From JAICYJ01 sp035695105 (GTDB lineage Bacteria; Actinomycetota; Thermoleophilia; Gaiellales; JAICJC01): DNA of 64,000 nucleotides. This document shows, one piece after another, positions 22,964-30,744 of this stretch. The stretch's first letter is position 1; the number at the start of each line of letters is the position of its first letter. The stretch spans positions 1 through 64,000 of the forward strand of contig DASSEV010000016.1 of the NCBI GenBank assembly GCA_035695105.1. The letters are read 5' to 3'. The notes beneath the pieces were generated by a model. The model searched no databases. It saw only the letters and a program-made list of their open reading frames with translations, and had not been told where the DNA came from. The position numbers and the translations under genes are program-made.

Positions 22964-24673
22964 TCAGGCCGGCGGAGCTGCCACCCACTCCGACCCGGTC
23001 TGCTGCCGGTAGGCATCGATGGCCTCCTCGAGCGTCGGGTAGAAGTGCTCCGGGTTGATCGTCCGCGTCAGCTCGTAGCGCTCGATCTTCCGGCGGACGG
23101 GGTCCTTCATCTCAGCGAACACCAGCGACACGCCCATCGCGTTGATCTGCTCGTCCAGGTCCTCGAGCATGTCGGCGGCCGTCGTGTCGACGTCGGTGAT
23201 CGGCTCGGCCGCCACCAGGATCCAGGTCGGCCTCGGCTCCCTCGCCGCGAGCATGCGCACCTGGTCGCGGAAGTTCCTCGCGTTCGCGAACAGCAGCGGG
23301 GCGTCGAAGCGGTAGACCACGAGCCCGGGCAGGCGCTCGGCGTTCGGGTAGCTGCTGACGTCGTGGTATCCGTCGACTCCGGGTACGCGCCCGAGCTCCG
23401 TCTGGTACGGCCACCACGCCTTGCGGAAGACGTTCAGCACCGAGAGCAGCACGGCGACCAGGATCCCGGGCAGCACGCCGAGCAGCGCGACGCCGGCGAA
23501 TGCGGCCATCGAGATGCCGAACTCCCACCGCCGCTGGTGCCACAGCCGTACGGTTCCCGGGACGTCCGCCAGCGACAGCGATGCGGCGATCACCACGGCC
23601 GCCAGCGTCGGCTGCGGGAGGTCGCGAAGCAGGCCCGGCACCGCGACCAGCATCACGGTGATCAGGAGAGCGCCGACGAGGCCCGCGGCCTGGGTGCGCG
23701 CCCCGGCCTGATCCGCCACCGCCGTGCGCGACCCGCTCGTGCTGACCGGAAAGCCCTGGAACAGCCCGGCCGCCAGGTTCGCGGTGCCGATGCCGATCAT
23801 CTCGCGGTTCCCGTCGACGTCCTCGCCGCGCCGCTCGGCGAAGGCCGACGCCGTGGCGATCGTGTCGGCCAGCGACACCAGGGCGATCCCGGCCGCGCCG
23901 CCGATCAGCAGCGGCAGGTCCGACAGGTGGATGCCGGGAACCGTCAGCGGCGGGAAGCCGCGCGGCAGCGTGCCGACCAAGCTGACGCCGTGGTCGGCGA
24001 GCGAGAAGGCGTTCGCCGCGACGATGGACAGCACGACCACGACCAGCACCGACGGCACCCGCGGTGCCAGGCGCTGGAGGATCAGGATCAGGGCGAGGCC
24101 GAACGCGCCGATCGCCAGCGCGGCCGACACCGTGTCGCCGGCGCGCAGCCCGTCGACGAACCCGCGGAGCTCGCGCAGGAACCCGTCGGCATCGACGGAG
24201 AACCCGAACAGCTTCGGCAGCTGGCCGACCAGGATGGTCAGCGCCAGGCCGTTCATGTACCCGATCATCGTCGGCTTCGAGAGCAGGTCGGCGATGAAGC
24301 CAAGCCGGGCCAGGCCGCCGGCCACCATCATCAGGCCGACGATCAGCGCGAGCGCCGATGCCAGGGCGATGGCGCGCTCGGGATCGCCGCCCGAGCCGGC
24401 CAGCGGCAGGATGGTGGCGGCGATCATCGGCCCGAGCGAGGAGTCGGGCCCGAGCACCAGCACCTTCGACGGCCCGAACACCGCGTAGCCGATCAGGCAC
24501 AGAATCGACGTGTAGAGCCCGGTGATGGCCGGCAGGCCGGCGAGCTCGGCATACGCCATCCCCTGCGGAACCAGCAGCGCCGTCAGGACGAGCCCGGCCA
24601 CGAGGTCGTGGCTCGCCCACTCCCGCCGGTAGCTGCGCAGCGTTCGCAGCCCGGGCGGCGGGGCGATCGCCAC
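22964..24673 (-). CDS. SulP-family anion transporter with C-terminal STAS domain
   Basis: The 569-residue protein has an SLC26/SulP membrane domain (about residues 15-420) with the signature LVAGLVLTALLVPQGMAYAELAGLP and TGLYTSILCLIGYAVFG, then a cytosolic STAS domain (about 430-560) with VYRFDAPLLFANARNF and TDVDTTAADMLEDLDEQI. SulP transporters move sulfate, bicarbonate or C4-dicarboxylates; the sequence alone does not tell which. It lies 2 bp downstream of sepF, so it is probably cotranscribed with sepF, although it has no obvious division role. The start is the GTG at 24673. Confidence 0.93.
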   Translation of the reverse strand: MAIAPPPGLRTLRSYRREWASHDLVAGLVLTALLVPQGMAYAELAGLPAITGLYTSILCLIGYAVFGPSKVLVLGPDSSLGPMIAATILPLAGSGGDPERAIALASALALIVGLMMVAGGLARLGFIADLLSKPTMIGYMNGLALTILVGQLPKLFGFSVDADGFLRELRGFVDGLRAGDTVSAALAIGAFGLALILILQRLAPRVPSVLVVVVLSIVAANAFSLADHGVSLVGTLPRGFPPLTVPGIHLSDLPLLIGGAAGIALVSLADTIATASAFAERRGEDVDGNREMIGIGTANLAAGLFQGFPVSTSGSRTAVADQAGARTQAAGLVGALLITVMLVAVPGLLRDLPQPTLAAVVIAASLSLADVPGTVRLWHQRRWEFGISMAAFAGVALLGVLPGILVAVLLSVLNVFRKAWWPYQTELGRVPGVDGYHDVSSYPNAERLPGLVVYRFDAPLLFANARNFRDQVRMLAAREPRPTWILVAAEPITDVDTTAADMLEDLDEQINAMGVSLVFAEMKDPVRRKIERYELTRTINPEHFYPTLEEAIDAYRQQTGSEWVAAPPA

Positions 24674-24675
24674 GG

Positions 24676-25221
24676 CTAGTACTGGTTGAAGAAGCCGCGC
24701 TCCATCAGCGAGGCCTTGTCCTCGGCGGACACCGTGACGTGCGCAGGTGTGAGCAGGAACACACGGTCGGCGACGCGCTGCATCGAGCCGTCGAGCGCAT
24801 AGGTGAGCCCGCTCGAGAAGTCGATCAGCCGCTTCGCGAGGTCGGAGTCCGCCGTCTGCAGGTTGATGATCACCGGGATGTCGGCCTTGAGGCGGTCGGC
24901 GACCTTCTGGGCGTCGTTGAAGGACTTCGGCACGACCAGCTCGACCTGCGCGGCGTTGCGCTGACCGCCGTTCGCGATCGACGGCGGACGGGAGCGCCCA
25001 CGCGACGGCGCAGGGGGCGGCTCATCCGAGAAGATGTCGTCGAAGTCGGCGCCGGAGCGGCGGCGGGGGTTCAGCCGGCGGACGTTGGGCCGCTCGTTAT
25101 AGCGGCTCTCGAGATCCTCGTGGGCGGCCGATCCGTCGTCGTCGAAATAGTCGTCCTCCCAGTCCTCCTCCTTGATCCCGAAGTAGACCTGGGTGCGGTG
25201 CCACATGTCCTTGACGCTCAT
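24676..25221 (-). CDS. sepF: Cell division protein SepF
   Basis: SepF tethers FtsZ to the membrane and stands in for ZipA/FtsA in actinobacteria and Firmicutes. The 181-residue protein has an N-terminal membrane-binding amphipathic stretch (MSVKDMWHRTQVYFGI), an acidic and Arg-rich linker (residues 20-85) and the C-terminal SepF domain (AQVELVVPKSFNDAQKVADRL, IPVIINLQTADSDLAKRLIDF). A TAAAGT hexamer inside the last bases of yggS ends 9 nt before the ATG. pgeF-yggS-sepF is the standard ylm order. Confidence 0.95.
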   Translation of the reverse strand: MSVKDMWHRTQVYFGIKEEDWEDDYFDDDGSAAHEDLESRYNERPNVRRLNPRRRSGADFDDIFSDEPPPAPSRGRSRPPSIANGGQRNAAQVELVVPKSFNDAQKVADRLKADIPVIINLQTADSDLAKRLIDFSSGLTYALDGSMQRVADRVFLLTPAHVTVSAEDKASLMERGFFNQY

Positions 25222-25233
25222 GACTCCGGCACT

Positions 25234-25887
25234 TTACCGCCCATAGAGGACGCTCCCCACCCGCACGATGGTCGCTCCCTCGGCCGCCGCGGCGCGGTAA
25301 TCCTGGCTCGTGCCCATCGAGAGCTCTCGGAAGGCGTGCCGGCCCTGCCACCGCGGCGCCAGCCTGTCGCGCTGCTCGCGGAGCGCGGCGAACCAGGGGC
25401 GGGCCCCGTCCGGATCGCCGGTCAGCGGCGGCATCGTCATCAGCCCGTGGAACACGACGTGCTCCAGGGCCGAGACCTCCTCCAGGAACCCGTCCACCTC
25501 GCCGGTCGCGACGCCGGCCTTCGACTCCTCGCCGGCCACGTTCACCTGCAGCAGGCACGCCACCGGCCCGTCCGCGAGGTCCTGGATCTTCCGGCAGGAC
25601 GACATCGAGTCGATCGCGTGGATCAGCCGCACCCGGCCGAGGATGTCGCGTACCTTGCGGCTCTGCACGTGGCCGATGAAGTCCCACGTGAAGAGGTCGC
25701 CATGCAGCGCCTGCTTCTCGATCAGCGCGTCCGACCGGTTCTCGCCGACCAGCGCGATGCCCGCCTCGTGCAGCGCCGGCAGCTCGTCGGCGCTCACGTA
25801 CTTGGTCGCGGCCAGGATCTCGACGCCCTCGCCCACCTCAGCCCGAACGCGGGCGAGGTTGTCGCGGATGACGGCCGGATCAGCCAT
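25234..25887 (-). CDS. yggS: YggS-family pyridoxal phosphate homeostasis protein
   Basis: YggS/YlmE binds PLP and balances PLP and amino-acid pools without a known catalytic reaction. The 217-residue TIM-barrel protein has ILAATKYVSADEL with the PLP-binding Lys, GENRSDALIEK, FIGHVQSRKVRDI, LLQVNVAGEESKAG and LSMGTSQDYRAAAAEG near the C-terminus. Its ATG overlaps the pgeF stop by 8 bp. Neighbours pgeF and sepF confirm the assignment. Confidence 0.95.
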   Translation of the reverse strand: MADPAVIRDNLARVRAEVGEGVEILAATKYVSADELPALHEAGIALVGENRSDALIEKQALHGDLFTWDFIGHVQSRKVRDILGRVRLIHAIDSMSSCRKIQDLADGPVACLLQVNVAGEESKAGVATGEVDGFLEEVSALEHVVFHGLMTMPPLTGDPDGARPWFAALREQRDRLAPRWQGRHAFRELSMGTSQDYRAAAAEGATIVRVGSVLYGR

Positions 25888-26653
25888 GTTCCAGGATCCC
25901 GACGACGCCCTGACGGCCGGTCACGCCGTGATCGCGGCGATGCGAGAAGTAGCGGTCGCCGTTGCAGATCGTGCACTCCCCGGCGACGGCCACCTCCTCG
26001 ACGCCCGCGGCCCGCAGCGCTCGCTCCGCGCACATCCACAGGTCGGCGCGGCCGTCGCGGATGACGTCGTCCCCGAACCGCGCGCGCAGCGGGGCGGCGA
26101 CGTCCTCCTGCACCTCGTAGCAGCACGGCCCGGCGCCGGGGCCGACCGCGGCCACGGACGGCGCCGCGACGCTGCGAGCACCCTCCCCGGCGATCCCCGC
26201 CTCGAGCCCGCGCCAGCCGGCATGCAGGAGCGCCAGCCGCGATCCGTCCCGCGCCGCGATCGCGATCGGGAGGCAGTCGGCGGTGAGCAGCGTCATCGGA
26301 CGGCCGGCCACGCCCGTCACCAGCCCGTCGGACTTGGGGAAGGGCTCGCGACCGGGCTCGAGGAAGCGGCCCGTGGACGGCTGCGAAGTGACCTCACGCA
26401 CCTGCGTTCCGTGCACCTGCCAGGCCATCGTCGCATCCTCTCCCCTGCCACCGGCCGCCTCGACCGCACGGCGACGGTTGACGGCGACGTTCGCCGGCTC
26501 GTCGTCGGTGAGCGCGCCCAGGTTGAGCGATGCGAACGGCCCGGCCGACACGCCGCCCAGCCGGCCGGTGAACGAGACGCGCACGCCGCCCGGCGCGGCC
26601 GTCCAGTCGAGCAGCGGCGTCGCAGCGTCGCGCCAGACGAGCGGGCCCGTCAC
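25880..26653 (-). CDS. pgeF: PgeF/YfiH-family (DUF152) purine nucleosidase/peptidoglycan editing protein
   Basis: This family was called multicopper polyphenol oxidase, but members act as zinc-dependent purine nucleoside phosphorylase/adenosine deaminase-like enzymes or edit peptidoglycan precursors. The 257-residue protein has MAWQVHGTQVREV (first metal His), LLTADCLPIAIAA (Cys), ALLHAGWRGLEAGI (His) and AVGPGAGPCCYEV, the full active-site set. It starts at GTG 26653, overlapping the previous stop as GTGA, and leads into yggS. Confidence 0.93.
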   Translation of the reverse strand: MTGPLVWRDAATPLLDWTAAPGGVRVSFTGRLGGVSAGPFASLNLGALTDDEPANVAVNRRRAVEAAGGRGEDATMAWQVHGTQVREVTSQPSTGRFLEPGREPFPKSDGLVTGVAGRPMTLLTADCLPIAIAARDGSRLALLHAGWRGLEAGIAGEGARSVAAPSVAAVGPGAGPCCYEVQEDVAAPLRARFGDDVIRDGRADLWMCAERALRAAGVEEVAVAGECTICNGDRYFSHRRDHGVTGRQGVVGILEHG

Positions 26654-27618
26654 AGCACCACCTCGACTCCGGGCACCTGCGTGCGGCTCGCGTACTCGTA
26701 TGCGCAGACGCCGGCCGAGAGCCGGGCCGCGCGCGTCCAGCCGCGGACGCCGCGCCGCCGCACCTCGACCTCGATCACCGCGTGGTCGGCCGCGTAGGCG
26801 TACACGCGTCCGCCGTCGGGGTCGCGGTAGGACACCCCCACCAGGTCGGCCAGATTGCAGTGCACCTGCCCGTCGATGCGCAGGAACGGCCCCCGGATCG
26901 AGAAGCTGTACTCGCTGGGCGACATGCGTGCGCGGGCGGCGATGCCGCGCAGCGCGCCATGCAGCTCGTGGCGCCTGCCGTTTGCGACCACCGCGCCGGT
27001 CGAGAGCACGGGCGTCAGCGGGCCGAGCACGCCGTAGCGGCGGCTGACCACCTCGACGAAGTCCTCGGGGGACGGGAACCCGTTGCAGTGCACCCGCACA
27101 GACGCCTCCGCGTGACGGTTGCCCCACGCGTGCAGCTGGTGAGCCGGCCATGAACGCACCTCGAGCACCCGGTCGCCGATGGCGAAGGTGCCGTTGGCAC
27201 GGATCGTGGGCTGGCTGACCATGATCTCGGCCCGTCGCAGCCGGCCGCCGCCGCCGTAGCCGAACGGCTCGCCGCCGGGTGTCCAGCGTAGGTCCCAGCG
27301 CGCCTCGTCCACCTTGCCGCTGGCGCTGGCGACGTCGAGCACGCTCGGGCCGAGTGTGAGCGGAAACCCGCCGGCGCCCGTCGTGAACTGGTCGATCGCG
27401 AACATCTGGCGCCGCGCGTACGTGTGACCCTCGGGGTCGCGGCCGACGAACCACAGCTCGGCGGACGACTCGCCGGGAGCCGCTGCCGGAGGGACGTGGA
27501 AGCTGTGGCGGATCCAGGCGGAGGCGGCGCTGTGCGGGTCGACCAGGCGCAGGTGCCAGGCCTCGTAGTGCCCCGGCTGCCCCCGCCACCGGCTGGCATT
27601 GGCCGTCGAGATCCTCAC
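26650..27618 (-). CDS. Hypothetical protein, CrtC/AttH or tocopherol cyclase-like beta-barrel
   Basis: The 322-residue soluble protein is rich in beta strands and Trp. It opens with WRGQPGHYEAWHLRLVDPHS, and later has TYARRQMFAID, RLRRAEIMVSQP, SWPAHQLHAWGNRHAEASVRV-type stretches and a C-terminal half with SFSIRGPFLRIDGQV. This resembles the lipocalin-like double barrel of CrtC/AttH and tocopherol cyclase families, whose members act on long hydrophobic molecules. The likeness is by pattern only. It is locked by 4-bp overlaps to the DHH-nucleotidyltransferase upstream and to pgeF downstream. Confidence 0.6.
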   Translation of the reverse strand: MRISTANASRWRGQPGHYEAWHLRLVDPHSAASAWIRHSFHVPPAAAPGESSAELWFVGRDPEGHTYARRQMFAIDQFTTGAGGFPLTLGPSVLDVASASGKVDEARWDLRWTPGGEPFGYGGGGRLRRAEIMVSQPTIRANGTFAIGDRVLEVRSWPAHQLHAWGNRHAEASVRVHCNGFPSPEDFVEVVSRRYGVLGPLTPVLSTGAVVANGRRHELHGALRGIAARARMSPSEYSFSIRGPFLRIDGQVHCNLADLVGVSYRDPDGGRVYAYAADHAVIEVEVRRRGVRGWTRAARLSAGVCAYEYASRTQVPGVEVVL

Positions 27619-30212
27619 CGCGCCACCTCGGCAAGCAGCTCGCGAGCCGCCTCGAGCTGCTGCTCACGGCCGCCCAGGTCGCCGTTCCTGCGCCGTCGCA
27701 GAAGCTCCGCCAGCACCTCTCCGATACGCGGCGACTCCGGCATGCCCAGCTCCTGACGCAGCGTGTCGCCGTCGATGTCGAGGTCGACCTGCCTCAGGCG
27801 CTCGAGGTACAGCTCCGCCTGCTCGGCGGCACGGCCCCCGCCCGCAAGCAGCATCAGGGCCACCTCGAGGGGCTGTGCGGCCAGCAGTTCGGCGACCCGC
27901 GCGGGCTCCTGCGCGCGCTCGAGCGGGGCCTCCAGGCGTGGCGGCACGATGGCGGCGGCTGCCACCGCCCGGGCATCCCGCCGCCGCACCCGCAACCGCT
28001 CGAGCCATGCGTCGAGCTCGTCGCCCGGGACCTCCCGGGCCATCGCCGCCAGCCGCCCGCGCCAGGCCGGCAGGTCGGCGGCGTACCGGCGCCGCGCGGC
28101 GTCCAGGCGCCCCACGAGACCTGCGGCCTCCTCGCCGCACTGCAGGGCCGGATGCAGCGCCCGGCCGAGCCCGATATCGGAGATCCGGCGCAGCGCCCCG
28201 CCGACACGCTGCTCGCTGAGGATCGCGACCAGCTCGTCGCGCACACGGGCGCCGGAGAGGTCGCCGACGAGGCCCATGTCCACGCAGCTCTGCGCCAGCT
28301 GGCGCGTCAGCGCGTCCATCTGGAAGCCGTAGCGGTTCTCGTAGCGGATCGCCCGGAAGATGCGGGTGGGGTCCTCGATGAACGACAGGTTGTGGAGCAC
28401 GCGCACGACGCCGGCGCGCAGGTCGTGCTCGCCGCCATAGGGATCCACGAGCACGCCGAACTCCTCGGGGAGCAGCGAGACGGCCATGGCGTTGATCGTG
28501 AAGTCGCGCCGGTAGAGATCCTGCCGGATCGACGAGTGCTCGACCGTCGGCAGGGCGGCCGGGTACTCGTAGTGCTCGGTGCGGGCGGTTGCCACGTCGA
28601 CCCGGAGGTCACCCGCGATCACGACGGCGGTGTGGAACTTGGAGTGGGCATGCACGCGACCACCGAGCGCCCGCGCCAGCCGCTCGGCGAAGGCGACGCC
28701 GTCACCCTCGACTGCCAGGTCGATGTCGAACGTGGGCTCGTCGAGCAGCAGGTCGCGCACCGCCCCGCCGACCAGGTAAAGGCCGCCGGCCCCCGCGGAC
28801 GCCTCGCCCAGTGCGGGCCATAGCCGCTCGAGGCCCGGCAGCGCGCGGAGGCGGGGCGCCAGGTCGGTCGCCGGCACCGGCGGCGAGCCGGGCGGAGACT
28901 CGCGCAGCGCGCGCAGGAGGTCGCCGCGGGTGATGATGCCGAGCACGCGGTCGACGGTCTGCGACCCGCCCTCGCCATCGGCCGTGACCGCGAGCCGGCC
29001 CGAGCCGCGGACGAGCGCCCGCTGGACGTCGGCTAGCGTTGCCTCCGGCGACACCGCGATCACCTCGGCGCTCATGATGCCGCGCACGGGCGCGTGGCCG
29101 AGCCCGTGCCCGATCGCCCGGCCCAGATCTTCGCGCTCCACCACGCCGATCATCTCGCCGTCCGACGCGATCGGCACGCCGGAGGTGTGCCGGCGGCGGC
29201 ACTCGGCCAGCGCCTCGTCGATGCTTGCGTCCGCGTCGACGAACCACGGCGGCGAGGACATGATGTCGGCCGCGCGCGGCCCCGACGCCACGCCCGCCTC
29301 GAGCAGGCGCGGCAGTCTGGCCGAGAGGTCGTCGAGCGAGGCGTCGCGTACGATCGCCGAGGCGGCCTGCGGATGGCCGCCACCGCCCAGCTGATGCATG
29401 ACGACGGCGACATCGAACGCCGGGGTGCGGCTGCGCCCGACGGCGAAGACGCGCCCGCCCATCTCCACCAGCATCACGAGCGCCTGAGCGTCGGTGAGGT
29501 CGGTGATCTTGCTCGCGAGGGTCGACACGCCGTCCACGTACCGGGGCCAGCGCGCGGAGCTGACCAGCACGCCGACGCCGCCCGGCTCGACCTGCTCGGC
29601 CGCGTCGATCAGGGTGGTGAGCAGCGCTCGGCGCTCGTCGTCGAGCGGGGTATGCAGGAAGCCGCCGATCAGCTCCTGGTTGCCGCCGTGCCGCATGCAG
29701 TACGCGAGCGCCTCGACGTCCCGCAGAGTGGTCGTCGGGTAGGTGAGCGAGCCGGTGTCCTCGTGGATGCCGAGGGCCAGGGCCGTCGCCTCGGTCGGCG
29801 TCGGCTGGATCCCCCGCTCGGCGAGGATGCCCGCGACGGTGCTCGACAGCGCGCCGTCGGTCGACCGCACGGCGTGCGCCGCTGCGACCCACGGCGGCAG
29901 GTCGTCACCGTGATGGTCGAACAGCTCCACCTCGACGCCGGGGCGGCGCAGCACGTCCGCCAGGCCGCCGAGCCGGCGGTCGTCGGAGGTCTCGACCACG
30001 ATCGCCCGCGTCACGCCGGTCAGATCGCAGTCGCCCTCGTCGACCAGGCCGAGCTCCTCGGCGTGCAGGGCCACGAACTCGCGCACGTTCCGGTTGAGCC
30101 CGCCGTGCAGGACGATCGCTGCGGCCGGGTAGAGCCGGCGCACGGCCAGCATCGACCCGAGCGCGTCGAAATCCGTGTTCTGATGGGAGAAGATGACCTC
30201 TGCCGGCCGCAT
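27615..30212 (-). CDS. DHH phosphoesterase-CBS-tRNA nucleotidyltransferase fusion (A-adding type)
   Basis: This 865-residue protein joins three modules. Residues 1-310 are a DHH/DHHA1 phosphoesterase: FSHQNTDFDALGSMLA, ELFDHHGDD, then GGGGHPQAASAIV. Residues about 315-455 are two CBS domains, which often sense adenosine nucleotides. Residues about 475-865 are a class II nucleotidyltransferase: LYLVGGAVRDLLL, FDIDLAVEGDGVAFAE with the metal-binding Asp pair, RRDFTINAMAVSL and EDPTRIFRAIRYENRYGFQM. In bacteria with split CCA enzymes this architecture belongs to the A-adding enzyme. A separate CC-adding enzyme would be expected elsewhere. Start ATG 30212, preceded by a leaderless -10. Confidence 0.9.
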   Translation of the reverse strand: MRPAEVIFSHQNTDFDALGSMLAVRRLYPAAAIVLHGGLNRNVREFVALHAEELGLVDEGDCDLTGVTRAIVVETSDDRRLGGLADVLRRPGVEVELFDHHGDDLPPWVAAAHAVRSTDGALSSTVAGILAERGIQPTPTEATALALGIHEDTGSLTYPTTTLRDVEALAYCMRHGGNQELIGGFLHTPLDDERRALLTTLIDAAEQVEPGGVGVLVSSARWPRYVDGVSTLASKITDLTDAQALVMLVEMGGRVFAVGRSRTPAFDVAVVMHQLGGGGHPQAASAIVRDASLDDLSARLPRLLEAGVASGPRAADIMSSPPWFVDADASIDEALAECRRRHTSGVPIASDGEMIGVVEREDLGRAIGHGLGHAPVRGIMSAEVIAVSPEATLADVQRALVRGSGRLAVTADGEGGSQTVDRVLGIITRGDLLRALRESPPGSPPVPATDLAPRLRALPGLERLWPALGEASAGAGGLYLVGGAVRDLLLDEPTFDIDLAVEGDGVAFAERLARALGGRVHAHSKFHTAVVIAGDLRVDVATARTEHYEYPAALPTVEHSSIRQDLYRRDFTINAMAVSLLPEEFGVLVDPYGGEHDLRAGVVRVLHNLSFIEDPTRIFRAIRYENRYGFQMDALTRQLAQSCVDMGLVGDLSGARVRDELVAILSEQRVGGALRRISDIGLGRALHPALQCGEEAAGLVGRLDAARRRYAADLPAWRGRLAAMAREVPGDELDAWLERLRVRRRDARAVAAAAIVPPRLEAPLERAQEPARVAELLAAQPLEVALMLLAGGGRAAEQAELYLERLRQVDLDIDGDTLRQELGMPESPRIGEVLAELLRRRRNGDLGGREQQLEAARELLAEVAR

Positions 30213-30218
30213 GGGCAG

Positions 30219-30224
30219 AGGGTA
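30219..30224 (-). promoter_or_regulatory. -10 hexamer TACCCT of the DHH-nucleotidyltransferase operon, leaderless
   Basis: TACCCT ends 6 nt before the ATG at 30212 on the minus strand. No Shine-Dalgarno is present. Confidence 0.55.
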
Positions 30225-30254
30225 CCGGAGCAACGGGTCTGCACCCGAAGGGGG

Positions 30255-30354
30255 CTGACCCGGCTGTGCCACCATGCGGCCCGGGGAGGCAAGGCCCTGC
30301 GGCGGCCCCTTGCCGTCTCGGGCCGGCCGGGTCAGACCCGATGAGTCAGACCCG
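30255..30354. repeat. Large imperfect inverted repeat plus a short direct repeat between ridA and the DHH fusion gene
   Basis: Outer arms CTGACCCGGC (30255-30264) and GCCGGGTCAG (30326-30335) enclose nested pairs GGCCCG/CGGGCC (30278-30283, 30319-30324) and GGCAAGG/CCTTGCC (30288-30294, 30308-30314). The decamer GTCAGACCCG occurs twice (30331, 30345). The element begins just past the ridA stop and fills most of this 145-bp gap. Confidence 0.65.
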
Positions 30355-30357
30355 GGT

Positions 30358-30744
30358 TCACCCCAGCGCGATCGCCTCGATCTCCACCCGCGCACCCGCG
30401 GGCAGCGCCGCAACCTGCACCGTCGACCGCGCCGGCGGGTCGCTGGTGAAGTAGGTCGCGTAGACCTCGTTCATTGCCGCGAACTCGCCCAGGTCGGTCA
30501 TGAACACCGTCGTCTTGACCACACTGTCGAGACCGCTGCCCGCACCCTCGAGCACGGCCTGCAGGCTCCGGAGCACGCGGTGTGTCTGCGCGCCGATGTC
30601 GCCCTCGACGAGGCTGCCGCTCTCGGGGTCGAGCGGCACCTGGCCGGCGCAGAAGACGAGCCCTCCGGCGGCGATGGCCTGGTTGTACGGCGCTCCGGCA
30701 AAGGGCCTCGGGGCCCCGTCGACGGCGATCACGGTCTTGCTCAC
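30358..30744 (-). CDS. RidA-family (YjgF/YER057c/UK114) enamine/imine deaminase
   Basis: RidA hydrolyses reactive enamines such as 2-aminoacrylate released by PLP enzymes. The 128-residue protein has YNQAIAAGGLVFCAGQVPLD, the key Arg in PPARSTVQVAALPAGARVEIEAIA and the conserved Glu near the end, so it should be a true deaminase. The start GTG overlaps the hisD stop (GTGA). Pairing with hisD suggests protection of amino-acid metabolism. A large inverted repeat begins right after its stop. Confidence 0.92.
   Translation of the reverse strand: MSKTVIAVDGAPRPFAGAPYNQAIAAGGLVFCAGQVPLDPESGSLVEGDIGAQTHRVLRSLQAVLEGAGSGLDSVVKTTVFMTDLGEFAAMNEVYATYFTSDPPARSTVQVAALPAGARVEIEAIALG

Noticed and set aside
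22147..24679. Long plus-strand frames opposite SulP and overlapping the APH-like gene
   Set aside because: Shadow frames rich in Arg, Gly, Asp and His with no domains; the true genes have firm motifs.
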